DNA of 64,000 nt from Myxococcales bacterium (lineage in GTDB: Bacteria; Myxococcota_A; Bradymonadia; UBA7976; UBA1532): positions 372,001 through 436,000 of the forward strand of contig JACKDP010000007.1 of the NCBI GenBank assembly GCA_020633435.1, in the 5' to 3' direction. Each line of letters starts with the position of its first letter. Within the stretch, counting starts at the first letter, position 1. The notes beneath the pieces were generated by a model. The model was not told the origin of the DNA and made no database searches. It saw only the letters and a program-made list of their open reading frames with translations. The position numbers and the translations under genes are program-made. Shown piece after piece: positions 17,296 through 25,844 of the stretch.

Positions 17296-18752
17296 CAGGA
17301 AAATCCGAGGCTTGTGAGGCCGCTGGCCTGAGCCTGGGCCCCCGGGGCGGCGTCGTCGAGCCAGAGCCGCAGCAGCCCGCCGGCCAGCAGGGCGGCGCCG
17401 GCGGTGTAGCCGACCACCATGCCGACCTGCAGGCGCGTCGCCCGGGCGGCGGCGTCCTCGGTGGCCGACGTCACGGGGCGGCGGTCCGCGTCGTCGGCGG
17501 CCGACAGGTAGAAGGGCGTGGTGATGGCGCCGGCGATGAGGCCGGCGGCCCCGCCCCCGAGCAGGGTGAGCGTCAGGGCGTCGTCGTACCACGGGCCCCG
17601 CGGGGGGACGGGGGCGGCCGCCGTCCAGGCCTGGGTGCCGGCGTCGAAGCCCGCCACGAACTCGCGGGTGAGGGGGCGCAGGAAGAGGCGCTCGCGGAAC
17701 TGGTCGGCCAGGGTGCCGCGGCGGGCGACGGGCTCGGCCTCCGGGGGCAGCGGGGCGAAGCGGCCATCGGGGCCGCGGGACCAGCGGGCGTCGGCGAGCA
17801 CGAGGGTGGCCGGGCCGGGGGGCAGGTGCAGCGACATGGGCACGCCGGCGGCCTTGTTGGCGTCGAGCAGGCGCTGGCCGTCGGGGCCCTCGACCCAGAG
17901 GTGGCCGGCCAGCTCGTCGGGCACCGCCACCCCCTCGCCGACGAGGGTGACGAGGGTGTCGCCCCGGACGGCGGGGCGCCGCACATGGGGCTCGATGCGC
18001 GCGCGGGCGTCCGTCACGCCCAGGTTGGCGGCGACGAGCCAGGCGTGGGCCTCGGCGTAGCTGACGCGGCCGTCGCCGTCCACGTCGGCCGCGCCGCGCA
18101 GGGCGCTGAGGAGCTGGTGGCTGAAGACGCCGGCCCGGTAGCCGGACCACTCGTGCACCTCCTTGCCGCGGCTCGTCGACAGCAGGAAGCCCACCTGGGG
18201 GTAGCGGTCCAGCGACTCCTCGTCCTGGGCCACGGCGACGCGGGCGCCCCGGGCGTTGACGAGGAACCAGGCGTGGCAGGAGTCGATGATCAGGTGGACG
18301 CGGCGGGCGTCCTGCAGGCCCCGCAGGACGTGCTCGTGCAGGTCGGTGCGGGTGAAGGGGCCGTCGAGCAGGTGCAGGTGGGCGCTGGCCGCGCTCAGGG
18401 AGCCGTGGCCCGAGAAGTAGACGTAGACCTCGGCCTCCGGATCGGCGGCGACGCGGGCGCGGACGGCGGCGAGGGCGTCGAGGAGGTGCTGGCGGGTGGG
18501 CGGCTTCGCGCGGTCGGCGAGGCCGGGCCAGCGGGGGGCGGTGTCGGCGTCGGGGCCCGTCAGGAGCTGGACGTCGGCGCCCAGGTCGCCGAGCAGCGCG
18601 GCGAAGCGCAGGGCGTCGTCGTCGGCGTACTCGAGGCGGTCGTAGCCGCTGCCGGCCAGGGCGTGGTTGTTGCCCACGACGATGGCGTAGCGGCCCGCCC
18701 AGGCGGCGGTGCTCAGCGTGAGGGTCAGCAACCCCAGGAAAACACGGGTCAT
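17292..18752 (-). CDS. Caspase-like (C14) protein with signal peptide and C-terminal membrane segment (486 aa)
   Basis: The ATG at 18752 overlaps the end of the anti-sigma gene (ATGA). A signal peptide (MTRVFLGLLTLTLSTAAWAG) leads into a peptidase-C14 p20 domain: RYAIVVGNNHAL, then VYVYFSGHGS with catalytic His116 and HLIIDSCHAWF with catalytic Cys159. Near residue 225 there is a calcium-site-like DVDGDGRVSYAE, which often accompanies bacterial secreted proteases. A hydrophobic stretch near residues 405-425 and another near 450-470 suggest membrane attachment. Bacterial caspase homologues cleave after Arg/Lys or Asp; specificity here is unknown. Its position inside a sigma/anti-sigma operon suggests an envelope-stress or proteolytic signalling role, which is inference. 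Confidence 0.85.
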   Translation of the reverse strand: MTRVFLGLLTLTLSTAAWAGRYAIVVGNNHALAGSGYDRLEYADDDALRFAALLGDLGADVQLLTGPDADTAPRWPGLADRAKPPTRQHLLDALAAVRARVAADPEAEVYVYFSGHGSLSAASAHLHLLDGPFTRTDLHEHVLRGLQDARRVHLIIDSCHAWFLVNARGARVAVAQDEESLDRYPQVGFLLSTSRGKEVHEWSGYRAGVFSHQLLSALRGAADVDGDGRVSYAEAHAWLVAANLGVTDARARIEPHVRRPAVRGDTLVTLVGEGVAVPDELAGHLWVEGPDGQRLLDANKAAGVPMSLHLPPGPATLVLADARWSRGPDGRFAPLPPEAEPVARRGTLADQFRERLFLRPLTREFVAGFDAGTQAWTAAAPVPPRGPWYDDALTLTLLGGGAAGLIAGAITTPFYLSAADDADRRPVTSATEDAAARATRLQVGMVVGYTAGAALLAGGLLRLWLDDAAPGAQAQASGLTSLGFSW

Positions 18753-19516
18753 TTCGCCTCCACGGTCACGTCCCACGTCTGCACGCGGGCGCCGGGGATG
18801 GGGTCGCCGGCCTGGAGGGCGGCGGCCACGGCGTCGGGGGCGGCGTCGAAGGCCGCGACGATGCGCAGGGGGCCCGGGGGGTGGTCCTCCAGGCCGACGT
18901 CGACGGGCAGGCGGCGGGCGCGGGCGTCGGGGCCGGCCAGCAGGGCGACGCCGGGCAGGCCGGCGCGCTCGGGGTGGTACCACTGCACCTGGCCCCCGGC
19001 GAGGCCGAGGACGACGAGGGTGCGGTGGGCGCCGGCCAGGTTGCCGTAGACGACGCCGAGGCGGTCGGTCGGCGCGACGCGCGCCCCGGCCGTCAGGTCG
19101 CGGCGGTGGCCGGCCGCGTCGGTGACGAGCAGGGCCACCTCGGCGGCGGGGCCGGCGTCGGCGGCGCCGCGGGGGGAGAAGGTGCCGGCGTCGGGGGCCA
19201 CGGGCCCGGGGCCCGGGCGCAGCAGCAGGAACGCGGCCGCGGCGGCAGCGGCGAGGCCGAGGGCGGCGGGCAGCCAGGCGCGGCGGGGCCGCGGAGCGGG
19301 GGCGGCGGGGGCGGCGACGCGGGCGACGGCGGCGAAGACCGCGCGGCACTCGGCACAGCGGCTCAGGTGGTCGCGCTCCGCGGCGCTCAGGGTCAGCCCG
19401 CCCTCCACCAGCTCGGCCCAGCGCTCGTCGGGCGGGTGGGGGCCCGGCGCGTCGCCCCCGGTCAGGGCGGCGCGGTGGGTGTGCAGCCAGCGGCCGAGGT
19501 CGTCGGGATCGGTCAT
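18749..19516 (-). CDS. Anti-sigma factor, zf-HC2 type, membrane-spanning (255 aa)
   Basis: The cytosolic N-terminus has the zinc-binding anti-sigma motif H50-x3-C54-x2-C57 (DHLSRCAEC). A proline/arginine linker follows, then one transmembrane helix near residues 80-100 (WLPAALGLAAAAAAAFLLL). The periplasmic part (about residues 105-255) contains a beta-rich domain with LVTDAAGHRRDLTAGA and a DUF4384-like look. By family it binds the adjacent ECF sigma factor until an envelope signal arrives. The gene lies 52 bp after the sigma gene and its stop overlaps the caspase-like start by ATGA. ATG 19516 is chosen because the upstream in-frame extension runs through the intergenic motif into the sigma gene. 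Confidence 0.85.
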   Translation of the reverse strand: MTDPDDLGRWLHTHRAALTGGDAPGPHPPDERWAELVEGGLTLSAAERDHLSRCAECRAVFAAVARVAAPAAPAPRPRRAWLPAALGLAAAAAAAFLLLRPGPGPVAPDAGTFSPRGAADAGPAAEVALLVTDAAGHRRDLTAGARVAPTDRLGVVYGNLAGAHRTLVVLGLAGGQVQWYHPERAGLPGVALLAGPDARARRLPVDVGLEDHPPGPLRIVAAFDAAPDAVAAALQAGDPIPGARVQTWDVTVEAK

Positions 19517-19530
19517 GCGTCCTCCTCCCT

Positions 19531-19563
19531 GGCTTCGTGGCGGCGAGCGCCCGCAGCGTAACG
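19531..19563 (-). promoter_or_regulatory. Copy 1 of a shared 33-bp motif, between sigma and anti-sigma genes
   Basis: On the plus strand this reads ggctt-N-gtggcggcgagcgc-N6-cgtaacg. The same pattern, with identical spacing and 26 of 33 positions matching, lies at 24705-24737 ahead of the calpain-like gene. Both copies have the same orientation relative to the gene downstream. Read toward the anti-sigma gene it is CGTTACG, then six variable bases, then a fixed GC-rich block. It could be an ECF-sigma promoter or another protein-binding site; neither is proven. Confidence 0.5.
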
Positions 19564-19568
19564 CGCCC

Positions 19569-20123
19569 TCATGGCCACCATGCCGAGAGCGACTTCGCCA
19601 GGCGGCGCAGCAGGCGCATCTTGCGCATCCGCACGCCATCCGGGGTGATGCCGAGGGCCTGGGCGACCACATGGGCCGGCACCTCCTGCTCGACGAGCAG
19701 GCCGAGGAGCAGGCGGTCGTCGGCGGGCAGGCCGTCGAGCACCCCGCGGACGCCGGCGACGGTGGCCTGGGACAGGGTGGCCCGCTCGGGATCGGGCGCG
19801 CTCGCCGGGGCGACCGGGTCGTCGGCGAGGGCGCGCTCGCGGGTGGCGCGCTGCATGGCCCGCCAGACGTGGCGGCGCGCGATGGCCGTCAGCCAGGTGG
19901 TCAGGGCGGCGCGGCCCTCGTAGCTGTGCAGCAGGCGGGCGTCGGCCTCGAAGAGGGCGAGCAGGAGGGACTGGGCCAGGTCGTCGGCCTCCAGGACGCC
20001 GGCGGCGCCCCGGGTGCTGGCGCGGGCGACCTGCTGGACGCGCGCCTCGAGGGCGGTCCGCGCGGCGGGCTCTCCCGCGAGCACGCGCGCGACCAGCGAT
20101 CGATCGTCCTGGTGGCCGGCCAT
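19569..20123 (-). CDS. ECF-type RNA polymerase sigma factor (184 aa)
   Basis: Region 2 is visible in VLEADDLAQSLLLALFEAD and in the TTWLTAIARRHVWRAMQ stretch. Region 4 ends in a helix-turn-helix (VVAQALGITPDGVRMRK). There is no region 1 or 3, as expected for group 4 (extracytoplasmic-function) sigma factors, and the length is typical. The ATG at 20123 is preferred over a TTG three codons upstream, because GGGAG lies just ahead of it. The next gene encodes its probable zinc-finger anti-sigma factor, followed by the caspase-like and kelch genes, so the sigma factor probably controls this operon and perhaps the calpain-like gene upstream. Confidence 0.9.
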   Translation of the reverse strand: MAGHQDDRSLVARVLAGEPAARTALEARVQQVARASTRGAAGVLEADDLAQSLLLALFEADARLLHSYEGRAALTTWLTAIARRHVWRAMQRATRERALADDPVAPASAPDPERATLSQATVAGVRGVLDGLPADDRLLLGLLVEQEVPAHVVAQALGITPDGVRMRKMRLLRRLAKSLSAWWP

Positions 20124-20205
20124 GGCTCCCAACCCGTTGGTGGGAGAGCCATAGCACAGGGTGGGCGGAGGGGCAGCCTGCTTGCGGCGCGGGGAGGCGC
20201 GCGGC

Positions 20206-23200
20206 TCAGGGGCGGGGGGCGCGATCCACGAACGGCGCGCCCAGGCGGCGGCTGGAGATGGAGCCGCCGATGAAGCACTCGGCGGTGCGCAGGGGCGTCA
20301 GCCGGCCCACCTGGGCGTAGGTGCCCGAGACGCCCAGGTAGCTGCCCCAGGCGTTCCAGGGGTTCCAGATCTGCCAGGTGTCGGCGGCGGCGTCGCGGAC
20401 GCCGGTGTAGGCGTAGACGTGGCGGTCGACCAGGGGCGTGCCGCTGGCGTGCCGGCAGTCGGCGCGGGGGGCGAAGGTGCTGAAGGTGAGGGGGGCCCCC
20501 TCGATGGCGGCCCGGTAGAAGAAGCTGCGGTAGATGGGGTGGCGGTCGAGGGCGGCCCACGTCCAGTCGATGCGGGCGCCGGTGAGCAGCTCCAGGCCGC
20601 GCCACGCGGTGGCGATCATCACGACGCCCCCGTCCAGGTTCAAGTAGGAGTGGCCCTCGACCTGGGCGGCGGCCTTCTCCAGCAGGGCGGGGAAGAGGAC
20701 GGGCACGTTCACGGGGATGAGGCGGCCGTTGACGTTGCGCTGCACGGTGGTGGTGCGGACGCCGGCGTAGATGGGGTTGCCCCCCGCGTCCGTGGGGAAC
20801 TGGGCGTCCACGCGGATGAAGACGGGCTCGGCGTTGCTGTTGCGGTAGAGCTTGACGGTGTAGGTGCCGTCGCCGTGGGGGGTGATGAGGTCGCGGATGT
20901 ACCCCGGGTGGGTGCCCACGGTGCTCATGACCGCCGCGAGCAGCCAGCAATCGCCCAGGACCTGCTGCTGGACCGCCGCGATGACGATGGAGCGCAGGCC
21001 GCGGGGATCGGCCACGGCCGGGATGCCGAGGGGCTGGTCGTCGGCGGGGAAGGCGGTGCCGCCGAAGAAGTGGTAGCCGCCCGCGCCGGCGTGGGCGGGC
21101 TGGCCGGTCAGGTACTTCACGGTGCGGTTGTTCACGCGGGCCCGGGAGCCCGTCCACAGCCACTCCACCCAGTCATTGTCGCCATCGCCGTCGGTGTCGG
21201 CGAAGCGGGGGTGGGAGCCGACGGTGTGCACCTCGAAGGCGTCCTCCAGGCCGTCGCCGTCGCAGTCGCGCACGTTGTTGCTGGTGCACTGGTTCATGGG
21301 CCAGGTGCCGTAGGTGATGAGCTCGGCGAAGTCGTCCAGCCCGTCGCCATCGGAGTCGGCGGCCAGCGGGTTGAGGCCGACGGCGGTCTCGCGGGCGCTG
21401 CCCAGGCCGTCGCCGTCCGGGTCGTCGGCGGGGTTGCGCGGGTCGGGATCCTGGCCGTCGTTCACGCCGTCGCCGTCGGTGTCGGCCGACTTCATGTCGG
21501 TGCCGAGCTGCAGCTCGCGCCACTCGATGACGCCGTCGCCGTCCTGGTCGGCGCGCAGGGGATCGGTGGTGTAGCGCCGCACCTCGTCGCCATCGGTGAG
21601 GCCGTCGCCGTCGGTGTCGGCCACCAGCGGGTCGGTGCCGTAGAAGAGCTCCTGGGCGTCGTCGAGGCCGTCGCCGTCGGTGTCGGCGCGGGTGGGATCG
21701 GAGTGGCGGGTGCCGCCCTGGCCGTCCGCGTAGCCATGGACCTCCAGGCCGTCGTCGATGCCGTCGCCGTCGGTGTCGACGACCCACGCCTGCGGCCAGG
21801 TGCGGCCCACGCCGGGCACGACGAGGCCCGTGACGTACTCCTCGCGGTCGGTGAGGCCGTCGCCGTCGGCGTCGTTGTCCATGCGGCCGTCCAGGTCGCG
21901 GTCACAGGCGCAGGCCGAGGTGGCGTTCATGTTCAGGCGCAGCTCCGTCGGGTCGTCGATGCCGTCGCCGTCGGTGTCGGGGTTCGCGGGATCCGTGCCC
22001 CGGGCGCGCTCGAACGGATCGAGCAGGCCGTCGCCGTCCGTGTCCATGTCGAGGGGATCGCTGGCCCGCCAGCCGACCACCGGGCCCGCGCCGCAGTCGG
22101 CCATGACCTCGGTGCAGTCGTCGAGGGTGTCGCCATCGCTGTCGCGCAGGTTCGGGCGGGTGCCGTAGACGTTGACCTCGTCGCCATCGGACAGGCGGTC
22201 GGCGTCGGTGTCGGCGCGGGTGGGATCCGTCGGGTAGACGCCGTGGAACTCGTCGCTGTCGGAGAGGCCGTCGCCGTCGGTGTCGGCTACCAGCGGGTTC
22301 GTCCCGGCCGTCCAGTACTCGACGCCGTCGCCCAGGCCATCGCCGTCGGTGTCGGGCTGCAAGGGGTTGAATCCCTTGGCGTTCTCCACGCCGTCGTCGA
22401 CGCCGTCGTGGTCGGTGTCGCGGTCGCGGGGGTCGGTGCCGAGGGCCGCCTCGGTGGCGCCGTCCAGGCCGTCGCCGTCGTCATCGGCCGCCGGATCGCC
22501 CACCGGGTAGCTGCTGCAGGCCCCCTCCTCGGCGTCCCAGTACTCGCCGTTGGGGCAGCGCTCCTGGCAGGCGCCGGGCTCGCCGAGCTGGTGGGGCGGG
22601 CAGACGCAGAGGGCCACGCTGCCCGGGGTGGGCTCGCGGCGCAGGGGGCCGCCGCCCGTCTGCCAGCGCACCACCTGGGGGGGCGGGCAGGAGCGGCACA
22701 GCTCGCCATCGTCGGGGTCGCGGAAGCTGCCGCCGCCGCAGGGCACGCAGTCGGCCGCCACGCGGTCGTAGCGGGCGAGGGGGCCGCAGGCGATGACGTT
22801 GTAGGGGCCGGTGCTGCCGAAGAGGCCGTCGGCGGGCTCCAGGTAGGTGGTGGAGAGCGTCACGGTGGTGCGGGTGGAGAGCGGGCGGCCGGCGTCGTCG
22901 ACGGCCCAGAAGATCCAGGTGCCCTCCGAGGCCTGGGCGTCGAGGTCGAAGCTCAGGTTCTCGTCCACCGGGATGCGGCGCTCGTCGCCGTCGGGCGGGA
23001 TGGCGACGATCTCGGCCAGGAACTCCAGCTCGACGTTGAAGTGCACCGCGACGGTGCCGTGGGTGAAGACGGTCAGCTCCCCCTCGGCGCGGGCCTCGGG
23101 CAGCAGGCCGTCGACGCCGCTCAGGCGCAGCGGGATGGGGGGCAGGCCCGCGCCCGTCTCCAGGCGGAAGGGCACCGGCACGTCATCCTTGGCGGCCACC

Positions 23201-24660
23201 AGCGCGCGGTAGCGGCCGGGGGGGAGCTCGACGTCCAGCACGGGCTCGGCGCCGTCCACGTCATCGACGCAGGCGATGGACTCGCCGGCCTCGTCCTCGA
23301 TCCAGAGCACGACGTCCCCGCCGGCGGGCAGGCGGGCGGCGAGGGCGAAGTGGTTGGCCTCGGCCAGGGTGATGGCGAACGGGCGGGCCGGCCCGGCGGT
23401 CGGGGCGCAGGGGGCCTGGCGGCGCAGGCCCTGGGCGGTGTCGGCGAGGTGGGCGTGGTCGAGCTCCAGGCGCTCGACCGGGTCGGCCTGGGCGGCGAAG
23501 AGCTCGAAGGGGCCGGCCTGGCCCTCGGACACGACGCGGACGGTGTAGGTGCCGGCGTCCAGATCGAGGGGCAGCCAGGCGTCCCCCCCGTCGCCGCCAT
23601 CGGTGGCGCAGCCGACCTCGCGCCCATCGGCCGAGAAGACGGCCACGGCCGTGTCGGTGTCGCCGCCGCCGGCCGTGCGCAGGTCGACGAGGCCGCCTCG
23701 GGCGACGTGCAGCACGAAGTCGGCGCCCAGCTCCGCGGCGGGGGCGCAGCCGGGGGCCGCGAGGGGCGCCAGGGCGAGGCCGTGGCGCTGGTCGCGCAGG
23801 TGGTCGGGGGCCACGACGAGCTCGGGCAGGGCCACGCCCTCCGCGGCCTGGCCCTCGTCGGCCTCGCAGGCGCAGGTGCCCTGGGCGGCGCCCTCGGGGA
23901 AGACCGGGGCGATCTGGGCGCCGGGGCAGAGCAGGGGGCCGTCGCAGTCGCGCACCTCGACGGGCACCTCCAGGCTGGCCTCGCCGTCCGGGTTGGCGGC
24001 GGTGAAGCGCAGCAGGTAGCCCCCGGCGACGGCGGCGCTGAAGGCGATCTGGTGGCCGGCGGCCCGGGCGCAGAACGCCGTGGGATCGGCGTCCTCGACG
24101 CGCCAGGCCATGGCCGGATCGGGCCCGTCGGGCACCGAGACGCGGCTGGCCAGGTGCAGCACCTCGCCCACGCACAGGCGGGTGCCGCCGCGCAGCGCGT
24201 CGATCTCCTCGATATGGGGCGGGCCCCCGAACGAGGCGCCGATGTCGAGGGCGCCGACGCCGGCGGCGTCGCAGGGCATCCGCAGGCGCAGGCTGGCGGT
24301 CTGCTGCGGGCGGACGTCGGCGTCCCCCTCGGCGGGCAGGCAGAACGCTGACGGCTGCCCGCCGGCCGTCAGGGGCGTGGCCGTGACGTGCCAGGGGCCC
24401 GGTCGCAGGGCCAGCAGCCACGCGGCCTCCGGGGGCTGGCCGCCGAGCTGCACGGTGCGCGCCTGCGCGTCGACCCCCGGGGCCTGCACCTCGAAGCGGA
24501 CCTCGGCCACGTCGAAGGCCCCCTCGGGCGGGGGGGCGAGGGCGAGCTTCAGGTCGCCGAGGGGCATCGTCTCACCGGGGGGCGGATCCGCCGGTTCGGG
24601 GGCGCAGCCGGCCCCCAGGACCGTGGCCAGGATGAGGGTGGAGCCGTGCAGGTGCTTCAT
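20206..24660 (-). CDS. Secreted calpain-like cysteine protease with TSP3 calcium repeats (1484 aa)
   Basis: A lipoprotein signal (lipobox LGAGC) begins at ATG 24660, with GGAGG ahead of it. Order of domains: beta-rich N-terminus; two pre-peptidase-like (PPC) domains at about 300-387 and 420-507; a Cys-rich EGF/TNFR-like stretch at about 635-715; at least fifteen thrombospondin-type-3 DxDGDGxxD repeats at about 725-1165; and a C-terminal calpain (C2) protease domain. The calpain triad is complete: Cys1238 in LGDCWLLAA, His1414 in DRHVYAY and Asn1433 in IWNPWN. Eukaryotic calpains use calcium; here the TSP3 array should bind many calcium ions and may form a stalk. It is lipid-anchored, so probably acts on the cell surface or on neighbouring cells (inference). 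It lies just upstream of the sigma/caspase operon. Confidence 0.88.
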   Translation of the reverse strand: MKHLHGSTLILATVLGAGCAPEPADPPPGETMPLGDLKLALAPPPEGAFDVAEVRFEVQAPGVDAQARTVQLGGQPPEAAWLLALRPGPWHVTATPLTAGGQPSAFCLPAEGDADVRPQQTASLRLRMPCDAAGVGALDIGASFGGPPHIEEIDALRGGTRLCVGEVLHLASRVSVPDGPDPAMAWRVEDADPTAFCARAAGHQIAFSAAVAGGYLLRFTAANPDGEASLEVPVEVRDCDGPLLCPGAQIAPVFPEGAAQGTCACEADEGQAAEGVALPELVVAPDHLRDQRHGLALAPLAAPGCAPAAELGADFVLHVARGGLVDLRTAGGGDTDTAVAVFSADGREVGCATDGGDGGDAWLPLDLDAGTYTVRVVSEGQAGPFELFAAQADPVERLELDHAHLADTAQGLRRQAPCAPTAGPARPFAITLAEANHFALAARLPAGGDVVLWIEDEAGESIACVDDVDGAEPVLDVELPPGRYRALVAAKDDVPVPFRLETGAGLPPIPLRLSGVDGLLPEARAEGELTVFTHGTVAVHFNVELEFLAEIVAIPPDGDERRIPVDENLSFDLDAQASEGTWIFWAVDDAGRPLSTRTTVTLSTTYLEPADGLFGSTGPYNVIACGPLARYDRVAADCVPCGGGSFRDPDDGELCRSCPPPQVVRWQTGGGPLRREPTPGSVALCVCPPHQLGEPGACQERCPNGEYWDAEEGACSSYPVGDPAADDDGDGLDGATEAALGTDPRDRDTDHDGVDDGVENAKGFNPLQPDTDGDGLGDGVEYWTAGTNPLVADTDGDGLSDSDEFHGVYPTDPTRADTDADRLSDGDEVNVYGTRPNLRDSDGDTLDDCTEVMADCGAGPVVGWRASDPLDMDTDGDGLLDPFERARGTDPANPDTDGDGIDDPTELRLNMNATSACACDRDLDGRMDNDADGDGLTDREEYVTGLVVPGVGRTWPQAWVVDTDGDGIDDGLEVHGYADGQGGTRHSDPTRADTDGDGLDDAQELFYGTDPLVADTDGDGLTDGDEVRRYTTDPLRADQDGDGVIEWRELQLGTDMKSADTDGDGVNDGQDPDPRNPADDPDGDGLGSARETAVGLNPLAADSDGDGLDDFAELITYGTWPMNQCTSNNVRDCDGDGLEDAFEVHTVGSHPRFADTDGDGDNDWVEWLWTGSRARVNNRTVKYLTGQPAHAGAGGYHFFGGTAFPADDQPLGIPAVADPRGLRSIVIAAVQQQVLGDCWLLAAVMSTVGTHPGYIRDLITPHGDGTYTVKLYRNSNAEPVFIRVDAQFPTDAGGNPIYAGVRTTTVQRNVNGRLIPVNVPVLFPALLEKAAAQVEGHSYLNLDGGVVMIATAWRGLELLTGARIDWTWAALDRHPIYRSFFYRAAIEGAPLTFSTFAPRADCRHASGTPLVDRHVYAYTGVRDAAADTWQIWNPWNAWGSYLGVSGTYAQVGRLTPLRTAECFIGGSISSRRLGAPFVDRAPRP

Positions 24661-24704
24661 GAGGTGTCCTCCCGCCCCCCTCCAGGGGGCCGCGTCGTCG
24701 CACG

Positions 24705-24737
24705 GGCTTGGTGGCGGCGAGCGCGGGGGGCGTAACG
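24705..24737 (-). promoter_or_regulatory. Copy 2 of the shared 33-bp motif, upstream of the calpain-like gene
   Basis: The plus-strand sequence ggctt-N-gtggcggcgagcgc-N6-cgtaacg repeats the motif at 19531-19563. Its near edge is 45 bp from the ATG of the calpain-like gene, against 15 bp for the other copy. Genes downstream of both copies are transcribed leftward. A shared regulator, possibly the local ECF sigma factor, is the simplest reading, but it is untested. Confidence 0.5.
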
Positions 24738-24795
24738 AGGAACCGCAGCGCAGGGTGTGTTTCTGAAAATCCCAGGCAGAACGCCGGGTTGTGGG

Positions 24796-25632
24796 TCAGG
24801 GGCGGGGCTTGCCGCGCTCGGCGAGGAGCCGCTGGCGCACCCGGGCCCCCTTGCGGGCGAGGGCCGGCTGCAGGCGGCGGGCGAGGCCGGGCGAGAGGTA
24901 GGCGACGGTGGCCAGCACCCCGGAGAGCGCGGGCAGGCGGCGCTCCAGGCGGCCGTCGGCGGCGGAGTCGAGGATGGCGGCCGCCACCTCGGCGGCGGTG
25001 GAGATGGGCTGGGACAGGGCGAGGTCGGCCACGTGCTCCAGGTCGTCCATGATGAAGCCGGTGTCGACCGGGCCCGGCGACACGATGCTGAACTTCACCC
25101 CGGAGCTGGCCAGCTCCATGGCCAGGGCCCGGCTGAAGGCCCGCAGGCCGAACTTGGTGGCCGAGTACACGGTGGCCCCGGGGGTGGGGGTGCAGCCGGC
25201 GAGGGAGGCCACCTGGACCACCGACCCGCTGCCCTGCGCGCGCAGGTGAGGCAGGGCCAGGCAAGTCAGATAGATGGGAGAGCGCAGGTTCACATCCACC
25301 ATGGTGGCCAGATCCTCGGGGCTCACCTCGTCGATGGCACCGCGGTGGTGGAGGGCGGCGTTGTTGACGAGGACGTCCAGGCGGCCGAGGTCGGCGAGGG
25401 CCGCCTGGATGATGTGGCGGCAGGCGGCGGGATCGCCGACGTCGGCCGCCAGCGTGTGCGCGTCGCCCCCGCCCGCGCGGATGGAGGCCGCGACGGCCTC
25501 GAGCTTCTCCGCGCCGCGCGCCACCAGGAGCACGCGGGCCCCCTCGGCCGCGAAGCCTCGGGCCGCGGCCTCGCCGATGCCGGCCGACGCGCCCGTGACG
25601 ACCACCCCCCACCCCTCGAACCGCCTGGCCAT
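24796..25632 (-). CDS. Short-chain dehydrogenase/reductase (278 aa)
   Basis: This is a classical SDR. It has the cofactor motif TGASAGIG near residue 13, the NNAAL motif near residue 90, Ser in the VVQVASLAG strand, the catalytic YSATK, and the SPGPVDTGF segment after it. ARG at the end of the second strand (VLLVARGAEK) suggests NADPH. The family oxidises or reduces alcohol/carbonyl groups on lipids, sugars or small molecules; the substrate cannot be inferred. The start at ATG 25632 gives the usual short N-terminus. It is divergent from the giant TPR-M23 gene and is probably unrelated to the calpain gene downstream. Confidence 0.88.
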   Translation of the reverse strand: MARRFEGWGVVVTGASAGIGEAAARGFAAEGARVLLVARGAEKLEAVAASIRAGGGDAHTLAADVGDPAACRHIIQAALADLGRLDVLVNNAALHHRGAIDEVSPEDLATMVDVNLRSPIYLTCLALPHLRAQGSGSVVQVASLAGCTPTPGATVYSATKFGLRAFSRALAMELASSGVKFSIVSPGPVDTGFIMDDLEHVADLALSQPISTAAEVAAAILDSAADGRLERRLPALSGVLATVAYLSPGLARRLQPALARKGARVRQRLLAERGKPRP

Positions 25633-25844
25633 GCCGCCCTCCTCGCTGGGCCCGCAGGATGCGGCAGCCGGCGCGCGAGCGGAACCCCCGGCGGGCCCCG
25701 GCGCGGGGACACGTTCTGCTTTGGCCACCGCGAGGCGGATGCTATGGTGCCAGCGAGTCGTCTGATGGATGCGCAAGGTCGGAGGGATCCGGGCAGTCGC
25801 CCGGCGCCGTCCTCCATCCCGGCGGCGCACGCGAGGAGCATCTC

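Noticed and set aside
19531..19672. An upstream start for the anti-sigma gene
   Set aside because: The extension would overlap the sigma gene and the shared motif, and its sequence is not protein-like; ATG 19516 fits the family.
21160..22500. The regular ccgtcgccgtcggtgtcg pattern as a CRISPR or DNA satellite
   Set aside because: It is the codon pattern of TSP3 calcium repeats (DTDGDG) inside the calpain-like gene; units vary as protein repeats do.
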